From the NCBI GenBank assembly GCA_035446985.1, contig DAOTGG010000011.1, positions 1 through 31,544 of the forward strand: DNA of 31,544 bases, in the 5' to 3' direction. A program made the translations under genes and the position numbers. Numbering within the stretch: the first letter of the stretch is position 1; the number at the start of each line of letters is the position of its first letter. The notes beneath the pieces were generated by a model. The model ran no database searches. It was not told where the DNA came from and saw only the letters and a program-made list of their open reading frames with translations. This stretch comes from JAQUSX01 sp035446985 (lineage in GTDB: Bacteria; Bacillota; Clostridia; Christensenellales; CAG-314). Below, in pieces: positions 13,228-21,827 of this stretch.

Positions 13228-14683
13228 AAATTCATATACTTTTACATTACGCAACTGGCTGCTGATTTTTCTTTGCGTGATACTGATGTTCGCCCTTATA
13301 TGGGGCGGACTGCTTTTGGCTCGCTCAATCAGCACTACTTCATATAGAGTGGAGCTTGTCGAAGGTAAATGCGACGAAATAGCGGCGAAATTCGGCGACC
13401 CTGATTTTGAAGAACAAGTTACAAAAATGTCGGTCGAGTACGGAGTGCAGGTCATTATTTTTTCTTATCCTGACGATAGAATAGATTTTGATTCCATATT
13501 AATAAATACTTCTCCTTATACGCCGTCGCAGTCCAACGTGTCTATCGAAGTGGACGATTTTTATCAGGATATAGTGAACACGTGCATTTTAAATATGATA
13601 AACACGGGTAAGACAAAATCCTGCGACGTTTTTCAGACGAATTATTACGACGCTTCGTTTATCATTTATTACAATCTGCTTTCGTTCGGCGAGCAAAACT
13701 TTTTTATGTACGCTTCCGTACCGCTTTCTATGACGGAAGACGCTTTGGTTATTCTTAATCAGCAGCTTGCGATAGTGAGCGTGGTATCGTTTATCCTTGT
13801 CGTTTTGCTTTCGGGCATTATTGCTTACGTCATATCGAAACCGATAAAACAGTTGTCGGGCGAAGCGGCTCGTATGTCAAAAGGCGATTATTCGGTATTT
13901 TTTGACGGAAACGGCTGCGATGAAGTCGATATACTGGCGGAAAGTCTTAATTTTTCCGCGTCACAGCTAAAACAAACGCAAACATTGCGCCAGGACGTAA
14001 TAGCCAACGTCTCGCACGACCTGAAAACTCCGCTTACGTTAATTAAGTCTTACGCGGAGTTACTCAAAGATTTTCCCGACGCGCCTATAAACAAGCGTGA
14101 GGATAGGCTTAACCTTATTATTTCCGAAACCGACAGAATGACAAGGCTGGTTAACGAGATGTTGAAGCTTGCTAAAGAAGAAAGCGGAATTATTCCTATA
14201 AATAAAGAAACGTTTAATCTGTCCGAGCTTGTTACGAAAGTAGCGGAAGCTTTTGGAGTGAAAGAAACGCAAGGGTACGTGTTTGAGATACAGATACAGC
14301 CGAATTTATTTGTTTCCGCGGACAAACCGCAGATAGAAAAAGTTTTGAATAACTATATTCAAAACGCCGTTAATTACACGGGCAGAGATTTGAAAGTAAA
14401 AATAGAATTAAAAGATATAAATAATAAAGCGCGGTTCGACGTAGTTGACACGGGCAAAGGTATCGCGGAAGACGAGCGCGAAAAAATATGGGACAGATAT
14501 TACCGAGCGAGCAAACAATACACGCGCGGAAGCGGCACGGGACTGGGACTTTCGATAGTAAAAAACATTCTCACAAGACACGGTTTTATATTTGGCGTAA
14601 ATTCCGTTGTAGGCAAAGGAAGCGATTTTTATTTTGAAATTCCGTTGATAAAAACGGCGGAAAATGACGAAGAAACGGACTAG
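13202..14683 (+). CDS. Membrane sensor histidine kinase
   Basis: A protein of 493 residues with a membrane helix at about 18-41, an extracytoplasmic sensor domain (about 42-187), a second helix (about 188-212), a HAMP linker (213-265), the HisKA dimerisation helix with phospho-acceptor H272 (NVSHDLKTPL), and an ATPase domain with N box (NNYIQNAVNY), G1 box (DTGKGI) and G2 box (GTGLGLSIVKN). The TTG start lies inside the regulator gene, overlapping it by 26 bases, with AGAGGA a little upstream. The sensor domain matches nothing I can name. It phosphorylates the regulator encoded just upstream. Confidence 0.93.
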   Translation: MSTKKSRAKNSYTFTLRNWLLIFLCVILMFALIWGGLLLARSISTTSYRVELVEGKCDEIAAKFGDPDFEEQVTKMSVEYGVQVIIFSYPDDRIDFDSILINTSPYTPSQSNVSIEVDDFYQDIVNTCILNMINTGKTKSCDVFQTNYYDASFIIYYNLLSFGEQNFFMYASVPLSMTEDALVILNQQLAIVSVVSFILVVLLSGIIAYVISKPIKQLSGEAARMSKGDYSVFFDGNGCDEVDILAESLNFSASQLKQTQTLRQDVIANVSHDLKTPLTLIKSYAELLKDFPDAPINKREDRLNLIISETDRMTRLVNEMLKLAKEESGIIPINKETFNLSELVTKVAEAFGVKETQGYVFEIQIQPNLFVSADKPQIEKVLNNYIQNAVNYTGRDLKVKIELKDINNKARFDVVDTGKGIAEDEREKIWDRYYRASKQYTRGSGTGLGLSIVKNILTRHGFIFGVNSVVGKGSDFYFEIPLIKTAENDEETD

Positions 14684-14698
14684 AATACAATTAACCTC

Positions 14699-14728
14699 AG
14701 AACGCTTTAAATAGCGTTCTTTTTTTCT
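14699..14728 (+). terminator. Terminator of the two-component operon
   Basis: An 8-bp stem (14699-14706 with 14713-14720), a 6-nt loop and eight T, 16 bp after the kinase stop. Confidence 0.88.
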
Positions 14729-14799
14729 TTTTCTTTTCATTTAACTTCAAAAATTCTTTCATTGATGCGACACACGTTTTTCACAGTAAAGTAATAAAG

Positions 14800-14914
14800 T
14801 ATAAGTATGAAAATACCATAACACTAACCATTATGGCAGATTCATAACACCCTCCTTATAACAATAAAGATTTAGAGATTTTGGACTAACGCAAAATCTC
14901 TATTTCTTATTTTT
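14800..14914 (+). ncRNA. Possible small RNA in the 364-bp gap (weak)
   Basis: Between two terminators, this stretch has no reading frame. It contains the C-rich, anti-Shine-Dalgarno-like ACACCCTCCTT (about 14848-14858) in a region likely single-stranded, then a 9-bp hairpin (14874-14882 with 14893-14901) followed by T-rich sequence. The layout is like Gram-positive small RNAs that block ribosome sites. A clear promoter was not found, so this is only a candidate. Confidence 0.25.
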
Positions 14915-14938
14915 AGGATAACAGCAAAGAAAAAAATA

Positions 14939-14973
14939 AAAAAACAATTTCGTCGGTTTCGAAATTGTTTTTT
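14939..14973. terminator. Bidirectional terminator of the DUF2804 gene
   Basis: A perfect 14-bp stem (14939-14952 with 14960-14973) with a 7-nt loop. T runs lie outside both arms. On the reverse strand it lies about 75 bp past the DUF2804 stop and is the natural end of that transcript. Confidence 0.88.
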
Positions 14974-15047
14974 GTTTTTATTATAGATAGGATTTAAAAA
15001 TCATTTTGATTTTTTAGTTAAGATATATTTAATGTTTTTTTAAGTTT

Positions 15048-16079
15048 TTACCACTTATTCATTACTTTCTCAGCAAAACCGATTTTGTCTTTTAAGATAA
15101 TCTCCGTTCCGTCGTCCAGTACGGCTTTACCGTTAAATTTGCCGAATACCTGATGCTGGTTGCTGCCTATAATAAGTAAATCGGTATTGTCGCATCTGTC
15201 AAGTATCGGGGAGAAAGTCATTTCAAAACGTTTGTCGCTGCTTGTGAAAGTCCACGGCGACAAAAAGTCGTCTTTGCCGTCTTTAATGGGTATATTAAAG
15301 GTTATTTGCTGCAGCTTGTGCGCTTTGCCGTCATAAAAAAGCATATTCTCCGTTCCCGTGCTTCTTTCGCCAAAGCCGTATCCGATATTAAAACCGAATT
15401 TATGACCGTCAACCATAGTTGACATACTGCCCCAGTACCAAGTATTTTTATACGTCCATACCCCGCGTCCCCAATCCAGCGTTCCCATACTGTCTTCGGG
15501 TGAAAAATCGTATGTATCGTCGCCAAGTCTGACAAAACCCGTAGCTTTCATACAGTTGGTTTTGTTGTTATAATAAAAAGCTTTTTTGTTTTCGTTCCAC
15601 GGCGTAGCGATAACAAGCTCTTCTTCGGGGAAATCGGTTAATGTAATATTAACGGTAAGGTTTTTATTGTTCCAAAAATTCTTATAATTGCAAATAAGCG
15701 TGCGTTTTTCCGTTTCTTTAAAGAAATTTATATTGACCTTATTGCTGTTATAAAGCACGTCGCCTTCGTAGCACGACGACGGCATATTTACTTTGCCAAA
15801 GGTGAACGGCGCTATTTCGCTGGTGGTTTTGAAATTAACGTTAACAAAGTCCAGCCAGCTTGCGGAAGCCATCGCCATATAGCCGTTGTCCGCAACGGTG
15901 AGCGCCACGGCGTAACGCTCGTTGCCGATAATATAATAATCCCATTCCTTAATACGCCACTTTGACGCTGCTATTAAATTTCTGTCATAAACGCGCGTTA
16001 ATTTTGTCGCCCAGCCTGCCTGCGCAAGCTCGCCTTTTTCGTTTAGTAAATTTCCTTCGCCAAGATTGCCTTTTATCAT
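15048..16079 (-). CDS. DUF2804 family protein
   Basis: A 343-residue protein that I recognise as DUF2804 from its opening LLNEKGELAQAGWA segment and the Trp-rich block DWGRGVWTYKNTWYWGS (about 203-219). It has no signal peptide or membrane segment. The sequence is rich in aromatic residues and alternating beta strands, like lipocalin or carbohydrate-binding beta proteins; a possible role in lipid or carotenoid-like chemistry is only a structural guess. GGAG lies at good spacing before the ATG. It is monocistronic, with its own promoter facing the next operon and its own terminator. Confidence 0.85.
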   Translation of the reverse strand: MIKGNLGEGNLLNEKGELAQAGWATKLTRVYDRNLIAASKWRIKEWDYYIIGNERYAVALTVADNGYMAMASASWLDFVNVNFKTTSEIAPFTFGKVNMPSSCYEGDVLYNSNKVNINFFKETEKRTLICNYKNFWNNKNLTVNITLTDFPEEELVIATPWNENKKAFYYNNKTNCMKATGFVRLGDDTYDFSPEDSMGTLDWGRGVWTYKNTWYWGSMSTMVDGHKFGFNIGYGFGERSTGTENMLFYDGKAHKLQQITFNIPIKDGKDDFLSPWTFTSSDKRFEMTFSPILDRCDNTDLLIIGSNQHQVFGKFNGKAVLDDGTEIILKDKIGFAEKVMNKW

Positions 16080-16113
16080 ATATGTAAACTCCTTTGCGTT
16101 AAATTTTTCTTTA

Positions 16114-16142
16114 ATTTTATCATTTTTCAGCTGCGGTGTAAA
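16114..16142 (-). promoter_or_regulatory. Promoter of the DUF2804 gene
   Basis: On the reverse strand TTTACA (16137-16142), a 17-bp spacer ending in TGA, and TAAAAT (16114-16119). Its -35 lies 12 bp from the -35 of the divergent promoter, so a regulator bound between them could act on both. Confidence 0.75.
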
Positions 16143-16154
16143 GGGGGGAATATA

Positions 16155-16183
16155 TTGACATTTGGGCGTAATTATGATATTTT
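16155..16183 (+). promoter_or_regulatory. Promoter of the long GNAT-to-recR operon
   Basis: TTGACA (16155-16160), a 17-bp spacer ending in TGA, and TATTTT (16178-16183). The start is expected at about 16190, with AAAGGA at 16208 serving the ATG at 16223. I see no other strong promoter or terminator before 21424, so this one could drive eight genes. Confidence 0.75.
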
Positions 16184-16222
16184 TTAGCGTAGAAACGATT
16201 TTATTTTAAAGGAATACATAAA

Positions 16223-16705
16223 ATGAAAAATGCCGTAACGATGCGTCAAGTAGACGTAAAAGAAATATACGACCTCAGGCAAAGATTGCTTAGACCCGAC
16301 CAGCCAATAGAATCGGTGCATTTTAGCGGAGACGAGCTAAATACCACAAAACACGCAGGAATATTTTTGGACGGAAAACTTATCGGCTGCGCCAGCATTA
16401 TGATATCGAACAATCCGTCTTTTGACGAAAAAAAGCAATATCAAATGCGGGGAGTTGCGGTTGAAAAAGAATATCAAGGGCAAGGTTACGGAAAGGCTAT
16501 CATTAAATACATAGAATTTTTGGCGCTAAACCGCGGTATCGATTTTATTTGGATGAACGCGAGAGTCGACGTAAGAAAATTTTACGAAAAACTCGGTTAT
16601 CAGGCGTATGGGGAAGAATTTATGATTCCGACCGTTTGTCCGCATATCGTTATGCGTAAAAAAATAACCGAAACGGAGTGCGAAAGCTGTAAGAAAAATG
16701 GCTAA
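16223..16705 (+). CDS. GNAT-family N-acetyltransferase
   Basis: A 160-residue acetyl-CoA-dependent transferase. The CoA-binding loop is QGQGYGK (about 94-100), after the strand MRGVAVEKEY, and the late pattern DVRKFYEKLGY (about 121-131) is the usual GNAT helix. The layout, with early PDQPIESVHF and YGEEF-PHIVM near the end, is like ElaA-type acetyltransferases. The short Cys-rich tail (ECESC) is unusual. It is the first gene of the long operon and overlaps the next by eight bases. Confidence 0.85.
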   Translation: MKNAVTMRQVDVKEIYDLRQRLLRPDQPIESVHFSGDELNTTKHAGIFLDGKLIGCASIMISNNPSFDEKKQYQMRGVAVEKEYQGQGYGKAIIKYIEFLALNRGIDFIWMNARVDVRKFYEKLGYQAYGEEFMIPTVCPHIVMRKKITETECESCKKNG

Positions 16706-17264
16706 AATAAGACAATATAAAGTTTCCGACAAAGCGGATTTGCAAAATATCTGCGTGGAAACGACACTTTTTCCAAAAACCGAAAAGGTGCGCAAATGGC
16801 TGCCGATAGCGTTTAACGACTATTATACCGAAAAACAAAGCGAGTTCGTCTTCGTATGCGCGAACGAGCATGACAAAGCGGTAGGATACGTTTTGTGCGC
16901 TCCCGACGAAAAAAATTTCCGCCAAACTATGTTTGACGAATATTTACCGAAAATAAGAAAAATTAGTTTCTTGGCTTACGCTTTACTAAAAAGAGAATTT
17001 TCCGCCGAAGACAAATTGTATGATAAATACCCCGCGCATTTACATATCGACATTTTACCCGACTATCAGCGAATGGGTTTGGGCGGAAAACTAATAGACG
17101 CATTAATGGAAAAATTGAAAGAGAAAAAAATCATAGGCGTAAAACTGTTTTGTTCCGCCAACAATAAAAAAGGGCTGTCGTTTTACCGCAAATACGGTTT
17201 TATCGAGCTTGGCAAACAAGGCGGCAGCGTGATTTTTGGATATGATTTAGGAGAAAACGATTGA
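16698..17264 (+). CDS. GNAT-family N-acetyltransferase
   Basis: A 188-residue GNAT protein unlike the one before it in sequence. The CoA loop is RMGLGGKL (about 125-132) after the strand LHIDILPDY; the late helix is KKGLSFYRKYGF. Between about 50 and 110 there is a longer insert than usual. It overlaps the previous gene by eight bases and the mini-RNase III gene by four (a TTGA overlap), so translation is coupled. Standing next to rRNA-processing genes it might modify a ribosomal or translation component, but this is only context. Confidence 0.82.
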   Translation: MAKIRQYKVSDKADLQNICVETTLFPKTEKVRKWLPIAFNDYYTEKQSEFVFVCANEHDKAVGYVLCAPDEKNFRQTMFDEYLPKIRKISFLAYALLKREFSAEDKLYDKYPAHLHIDILPDYQRMGLGGKLIDALMEKLKEKKIIGVKLFCSANNKKGLSFYRKYGFIELGKQGGSVIFGYDLGEND

Positions 17265-17662
17265 GTTTTTTTGAAAAAATGACGGCGGAAAAAGCGAAAA
17301 TGCTAAGTCCGCTGGTGCTGGCTTTCGTTGGCGACGCCGTAATGACTCTCTACGTAAAAGAATATTTAGCCAAGTCCAGCGACGCGAAAGCGGGGAAACT
17401 TCACATCGCCGCTTCAAAAATAGTTTGCAGCGAAGCGCAGGCGGATTTACTTGACAAAATATACGAAACGCTTACCGAAACGGAAAAAGGAATTTTTCTT
17501 AGATGCCGAAACGCAAAATACAACAGCGTATCAAAAAACGGCACTATCGCCGATTACAAAAAAGCAAGCGGACTGGAAGCGGTTTTGGGTTACAATTATT
17601 TAATAGGCGACATAGCTCGATGCGAAGATTTACTAAAATTCGCGTTGCCAAACAACAACTAA
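17261..17662 (+). CDS. mrnC: Mini-ribonuclease III
   Basis: RNase III-like nuclease without the double-stranded RNA-binding domain, which matures the ends of 23S rRNA. The 133 residues hold the RNase III core: LAFVGDAVMTLYV with metal-binding D25, an RNAKYNSVSKNGT segment, and the closing helix KKASGLEAVLGYNYL with E106. The TTG start overlaps the stop of the acetyltransferase, with GGAG upstream. In Bacillus mrnC also lies next to rlmB, which strongly supports the call. Confidence 0.93.
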   Translation: MSFFEKMTAEKAKMLSPLVLAFVGDAVMTLYVKEYLAKSSDAKAGKLHIAASKIVCSEAQADLLDKIYETLTETEKGIFLRCRNAKYNSVSKNGTIADYKKASGLEAVLGYNYLIGDIARCEDLLKFALPNNN

Positions 17663-17685
17663 AAAATAATAAAGGAAAAAAATAA

Positions 17686-18387
17686 ATGAAAATTGCGGGT
17701 AAAAACGCCGTTATGGAAGCGTTGCGTTCGGGTGTTACAATCGACACGCTGTTAGTGGAAAAGGGAACAAGTCACGAAATAATTTCGCGCGCGAGAAAAG
17801 CGAATATAAAAATACAATACGTCGATAAAAAAATATTGGATAAAAGGTCGCCCGACGTCAAACACCAGGGATTTATCGCGGAAACGAGCGAGTTTAATTA
17901 TTCTACCGTGGAAGAAATTTTGGCGGCAAAAAAAGACAGACATTTTATCGTTATTTTGGACGGGCTTGAAGATCCGCATAACTTGGGTTCCGTCTTGCGT
18001 GTTTGCGAGTGCGCAGGCGTGGACGGCGTAATAATACCCAAAAACCGCTCCGTAAGCGTTAACGATACCGTTGTGCGTATTTCGGCGGGAGCTTCGGCTT
18101 TTGTAAAAGTGGCGAAAGTCACAAATATTAATCAAACCATTGAAGAACTGAAAAAACTCAATATTTTCGTTTTTTGCGCCGATATGGACGGAGAAAGTAT
18201 TTATAAAACCGATTTAAAAGGCGACATTGCGTTAGTTATCGGCGGCGAAGGTTTTGGCGTGTCAAAGCTAACGAAGGAACTTTGCGACGGCGTAATAGCG
18301 TTACCGCTAAAAGGACAGGTAAATTCGCTTAACGCTTCGGTGGCGTGCGGAATAACCGTGTATGAAGTCGTTAGACAAAGATTATGA
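17686..18387 (+). CDS. rlmB: 23S rRNA (guanosine-2'-O-)-methyltransferase, RlmB type
   Basis: SPOUT-family enzyme using S-adenosylmethionine to methylate a ribose in 23S rRNA (G2251 in E. coli numbering). The three SpoU motifs are clear: motif 1 DPHNLGSVLR with N99 and R105, motif 2 IGGEGFGVS (185-193) and motif 3 LPLKGQVNSLNASVA (206-220). An N-terminal L30e-like substrate-binding domain covers about 1-72. At 233 residues it is full length. AAAGGA precedes the ATG. It overlaps the sigma-factor gene by four bases (ATGA). Confidence 0.93.
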   Translation: MKIAGKNAVMEALRSGVTIDTLLVEKGTSHEIISRARKANIKIQYVDKKILDKRSPDVKHQGFIAETSEFNYSTVEEILAAKKDRHFIVILDGLEDPHNLGSVLRVCECAGVDGVIIPKNRSVSVNDTVVRISAGASAFVKVAKVTNINQTIEELKKLNIFVFCADMDGESIYKTDLKGDIALVIGGEGFGVSKLTKELCDGVIALPLKGQVNSLNASVACGITVYEVVRQRL

Positions 18388-18947
18388 AAAATATTGAAAA
18401 TTTAGATAAACTGCTCATTGCCGCAAAAAAAGGCGACGACACGGCAAAAGAAGAAATATACTCGCATTTTAAGCCGCTTGTGTTTAAAATCGCAAACAGC
18501 TACTTTCTTATCGGCGGAAACGCGGATGATCTTATTCAGGAAGGTATGATAGGACTATTCGAGGCGATAGATTCTTTTGACGGCGACAAAGGCAATTTTT
18601 ACGCTTTTTGCGGTATGTGCATAAGACGCAATATTTTGTCTGCGCTTACAAAAAGCAATCGGGAAAAAAATACGCCGTTAATAAAAGCGGTAAATATCGA
18701 CGACAACTGTGATTTGTCCGACCCGAAAGCCGATCCGCTGAGTTATCTTGTAAAAAAAGATTTACTGGAAAAACTGCATGAATACATAAACGAAAAGTTA
18801 ACTGATTCCGAGCAAAACGTATTGAAGCTTTATATGAAGGGCTATTCGTACGTTGAAATTTCCGCTATGATGGGAAAAACAAAAAAAGCGGTGGATACCG
18901 CTTTACAGCGAGCGAGAAAAAAACTCGCGTTTTTTAAGGAGAACTAG
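18384..18947 (+). CDS. sigH: SigH-like RNA polymerase sigma factor
   Basis: A 187-residue sigma factor with region 2 (about 25-95, including DDLIQEGMIGL at 48-58 and the -10-binding GNFYAFCGMCIRRNI segment) and region 4 (about 125-183, helix-turn-helix ending in ALQRARKK). The NREKNTPL piece after region 2 resembles that of Bacillus SigH, and its place after mrnC-rlmB is the same as in Bacillus, except that yacP is missing. SigH directs the switch to sporulation or competence in relatives. It lacks region 3 and is therefore an alternative, not primary, sigma factor. It overlaps rlmB and is three bases from dnaX. Confidence 0.85.
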   Translation: MKNIENLDKLLIAAKKGDDTAKEEIYSHFKPLVFKIANSYFLIGGNADDLIQEGMIGLFEAIDSFDGDKGNFYAFCGMCIRRNILSALTKSNREKNTPLIKAVNIDDNCDLSDPKADPLSYLVKKDLLEKLHEYINEKLTDSEQNVLKLYMKGYSYVEISAMMGKTKKAVDTALQRARKKLAFFKEN

Positions 18948-18950
18948 ATT

Positions 18951-20450
18951 TTGGCTTATCAGGCTCTTTACCGCAGATACCGCCCGACGACATTCGACGA
19001 AATAGCTGGGCAGGAACATATCTGTAAAACACTAAAAAATCAAATAGAAACCAACCAGATTTCGCACGCGTATTTATTTACGGGTACGCGCGGTATCGGT
19101 AAAACCAGTGCGGCTCGTATTTTCGCGCGCGCGGTAAACTGCCTTAGTCCCGTTAAAGGCAACCCGTGCAAAAAATGCCTGGCTTGCACGGAAGTAAATC
19201 CCGTCGATATTATCGAGCTTGACGGCGCGAGCAATAACGGAGTGGAACAGGCAAGGGAAATACGCGACAGAGTACAGTATCTGCCCGCGGGCGGCAAATA
19301 TAAGGTTTACATTATCGACGAAGCGCATATGCTTACGGGGGCGGCATTTAACGCATTGCTCAAAACTTTGGAAGAACCGCCGAAACATGTCGTATTTATT
19401 CTTTGCACGACCGAACCGCAAAAAATTCCCGCTACGATACTGAGCCGTTGTATGCGTTTTGATTTTAATCTTGTTCCGACGGAAAAAATAGCGAAGATAA
19501 TAAACGGAATATTTTCCGAACTGAATATTAAAGCCACTCCCGAAGCGGTAAACGCAATTGCCGCGGCAGGCGAAGGAAGCGTAAGAGACGCGCTGTCGAT
19601 AGCCGACAGATGCGCGGCATTCGGGGAAAAACTCGATTACGAAACTGTAACGGACATACTGGGAGCGACCGACAAAAAAACGGTTTTGGATTTTGCGGAA
19701 AATATTTTAACTAATAATACCGGCAAAATTTTGACATCTATTAACGAACTGACGGCGCAAGGCAAGAGCGTGGGGCTATTGGCAAAGGACCTTTCGCAAG
19801 CGTTCCGCGATATGCTCGTTTTGAATTCGTGCCAAAACGCTAATGAATTACTGATGCTGCCAATAGATTTATTTGAGAGATTAAGCGAAATCTCAAAAAA
19901 TGCCGAAATAAAAAAGCTTTTGCTGGCTTTGGAAATGTATACAGAACTCGATACAAAACTGCATTATTCGCTCTCGCCAAGACTGCTTTTTGAAGCGGCA
20001 ACGCTAAGGCTTGCGGCAAGCTCGGGCGAAACCGATATGGAAGCGTTGGAAATGCGAATTGCCAGACTGGAAAAAAGGGGCGTCACACCGCTAGCAAACG
20101 CAAAACCTACCGAAACGCCGCCGCAAATAAAAGCGGTTGCGGAAAGAGACTACGATAAAGCCCGTCCGATCTGGGCGGAAGTTTTGCAGACTGTAAGAGG
20201 AATGAATTACCCCGTATTGACCACGATTTTAACGCAACTCGACTCGGTTTGGGTGGAAGACAAACTAATGACTGTGCAATGCAACAATATGCAATTTACT
20301 GGACTAAATGACAAGGACAACAAAAAAATATTAAACGATATACTTAATAAATGGGGATTAAGATTTAATCCTGTTAAAACGGAAAACGAAACGGCGGAAG
20401 ACAAGAAAAAACAGCTTTCAAAAGTCGCTGGAAATATCGAAGTAGTTTAA
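18951..20450 (+). CDS. dnaX: DNA polymerase III subunit gamma/tau
   Basis: Clamp-loader ATPase of 499 residues. The AAA+ domain has Walker A GTRGIGKT (45-52), zinc-binding cysteines C64, C73, C76 and C79, Walker B with DEAH (123-126) and sensor-1/arginine-finger SRC (165-167). Domain III follows to about 365, then a short, low-complexity linker and a tau-like tail of about 110 residues. The product is shorter than Bacillus DnaX. TTG start, with AAGGAG nine bases upstream. An A6G run near 20066 is not in the right frame for E. coli-type frameshifting. The dnaX-ebfC-recR order is conserved in bacteria. Confidence 0.95.
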   Translation: MAYQALYRRYRPTTFDEIAGQEHICKTLKNQIETNQISHAYLFTGTRGIGKTSAARIFARAVNCLSPVKGNPCKKCLACTEVNPVDIIELDGASNNGVEQAREIRDRVQYLPAGGKYKVYIIDEAHMLTGAAFNALLKTLEEPPKHVVFILCTTEPQKIPATILSRCMRFDFNLVPTEKIAKIINGIFSELNIKATPEAVNAIAAAGEGSVRDALSIADRCAAFGEKLDYETVTDILGATDKKTVLDFAENILTNNTGKILTSINELTAQGKSVGLLAKDLSQAFRDMLVLNSCQNANELLMLPIDLFERLSEISKNAEIKKLLLALEMYTELDTKLHYSLSPRLLFEAATLRLAASSGETDMEALEMRIARLEKRGVTPLANAKPTETPPQIKAVAERDYDKARPIWAEVLQTVRGMNYPVLTTILTQLDSVWVEDKLMTVQCNNMQFTGLNDKDNKKILNDILNKWGLRFNPVKTENETAEDKKKQLSKVAGNIEVV

Positions 20451-20492
20451 ATATAATAAAATAAATAGTAAAAAATAAAGGAGAAAGAATAA

Positions 20493-20822
20493 ATGGCAAA
20501 CAAATTCGGCGGATTCGGCGGAAATAATATGCAAGGGCTTATGAAACAAGCGCAAATGATGCAGCAAAAACTTGCGGAAGCTCAGCAGGAACTGGAAGAT
20601 ACTCTTGTAACAGGCACGGCAGCGGGCGAAATGGTTACCGTTACGATGAACGGAAAAAAATCCGTCAGCGAAGTGAAAATAAAAAAAGAAGCGGTTGATC
20701 CCGACGACATTGAAATGCTGGAAGACCTTATACTTGCCGCGATTTCCGACGCGGAGAAAAAAGCCGACGAACTTTCCGAAGAAATAATGAAACCTTTCGG
20801 CGGATTGGGCGGAATGATATAG
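20493..20822 (+). CDS. ebfC: YbaB/EbfC nucleoid-associated protein
   Basis: Small DNA-binding dimer of 109 residues. Gly- and Asn-rich start (GGFGGNNMQG), the long helix QAQMMQQKLAEAQQELE, the strand pair around VTVTMNGKKSVSEVKI, and a C-terminal helix ending in GGLGGMI: all standard for YbaB. It binds DNA without strong sequence preference. AAGGAG precedes the ATG. Its place between dnaX and recR is the usual one. Confidence 0.95.
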   Translation: MANKFGGFGGNNMQGLMKQAQMMQQKLAEAQQELEDTLVTGTAAGEMVTVTMNGKKSVSEVKIKKEAVDPDDIEMLEDLILAAISDAEKKADELSEEIMKPFGGLGGMI

Positions 20823-20826
20823 GAAA

Positions 20827-21414
20827 ATGGATTATATAGAACCTATCGCAAAATTAATTAATGAGTTTTCAAAACTGCCGTCAGTAGGTCAAAAAACTGC
20901 TCAACGATACGCGCTGAAAGTCTTGAATATGACGGACGAACAAGCGCGCGCTTTTGCCGCGGCGATACTGGACGCGAAAGCAAAAGTAAAACTTTGTTCA
21001 GTATGCGGAAACTACACCGACGTTGACCCGTGCGAGATTTGCAGCAAGCGCGACCGCAAGGTTATCTGCGTTGTAAAAGAAGCAAAGGACGTCTTGGCGA
21101 TCGAAAAAATACGCGACTATAGGGGCGTGTACCACGTTTTGGGTGGCGTGCTTAGCCCGATGGAAAACGTAGGCGTAAAAGACATACGGATAAGAGAATT
21201 AATGGAAAGGCTTACAGGCGACGTAAAAGAAATTATTATCGCAACAAATCCCGACGTGGAAGGCGAAGCGACGGCAAGCTATCTGGCAAGGCTGATTAAG
21301 CCAATGGGTATAAAAGTAACCCGCCTTGCGCAAGGTATCGCAATAGGCAGCGAGCTGCAGTACGCCGACGAAGTAACTCTACTTAAAGCGTTGGAGAACC
21401 GAAAAGAGATGTAA
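20827..21414 (+). CDS. recR: Recombination protein RecR
   Basis: Gap-repair recombination mediator that works with RecF and RecO to load RecA. The 195 residues show the helix-hairpin-helix KLPSVGQKTAQRYAL (17-31), a four-cysteine zinc finger (C57, C60, C69, C72), and a Toprim domain (about 78-170) with VVKEAKD and ATNPDVEGEATA. It starts four bases after ebfC and is the last gene of the operon, closed by a strong terminator. Confidence 0.96.
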   Translation: MDYIEPIAKLINEFSKLPSVGQKTAQRYALKVLNMTDEQARAFAAAILDAKAKVKLCSVCGNYTDVDPCEICSKRDRKVICVVKEAKDVLAIEKIRDYRGVYHVLGGVLSPMENVGVKDIRIRELMERLTGDVKEIIIATNPDVEGEATASYLARLIKPMGIKVTRLAQGIAIGSELQYADEVTLLKALENRKEM

Positions 21415-21423
21415 TACAAATAA

Positions 21424-21453
21424 AAAAACTCTTGAATTTTTTCAAGAGTTTTT
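21424..21453. terminator. Bidirectional terminator between recR and DUF2087
   Basis: A perfect 13-bp stem (21424-21436 with 21441-21453) and a TTTT loop, with A and T runs on the outer sides. It ends the long forward operon and the reverse DUF2087 transcript. Confidence 0.92.
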
Positions 21454-21478
21454 ATTTTTATGAAAATTAGTTAATTCT

Positions 21479-21793
21479 TTAATCAATCACTAGCCCGTAA
21501 GCTGCAAGGTCGGGGGTTTTGGTGGCGAGGCGATATTGCGGGCGGTCGCCTTCGCGCGTCATAAAGCCAAAATCTATTAAGTTCCGTCTTATCGTGCAAT
21601 AGTCGTCAAAGGCGATTTGCTGTAAAATAAATTCGTTAATTTCTTTCTCGGCATAAATTTTATTGGGGTCGAGTTTATCAGCCACTATAGCTGTGACCAT
21701 TACTTCTTTTTTGGTTTTCGTCGGCATTTGAAATATTTTGCCGTCGTTATCAAAAAAACTTTTAAGTTCTTTTTTCATTTCTTCTATCGTCAT
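21479..21793 (-). CDS. DUF2087 family protein
   Basis: A 104-residue protein that I recognise as DUF2087 from the order FFDNDGKI-QMPTKTKKE, the middle KIYAEKEINEFI and the late FDDYCTIRRNLIDFGFMTRE. The pattern looks like a small winged-helix fold, and relatives are often fused to or near ArsR- or MerR-type regulators, so a DNA-related role is possible but unproven. AGGAG lies at good spacing before the ATG. It has its own promoter and shares the terminator with recR. Confidence 0.82.
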   Translation of the reverse strand: MTIEEMKKELKSFFDNDGKIFQMPTKTKKEVMVTAIVADKLDPNKIYAEKEINEFILQQIAFDDYCTIRRNLIDFGFMTREGDRPQYRLATKTPDLAAYGLVID

Positions 21794-21827
21794 TTTTATT
21801 TTCTCCTAATTTTTTATTTTTCTGTGA

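Noticed and set aside
20062..20075. A6G run in dnaX as a programmed frameshift site
   Set aside because: Codon boundaries split the run as GAA-AAA-AGG, not the A-AAA-AAG phase needed for the known -1 slip, and no stem-loop or upstream purine-rich stimulator is evident.
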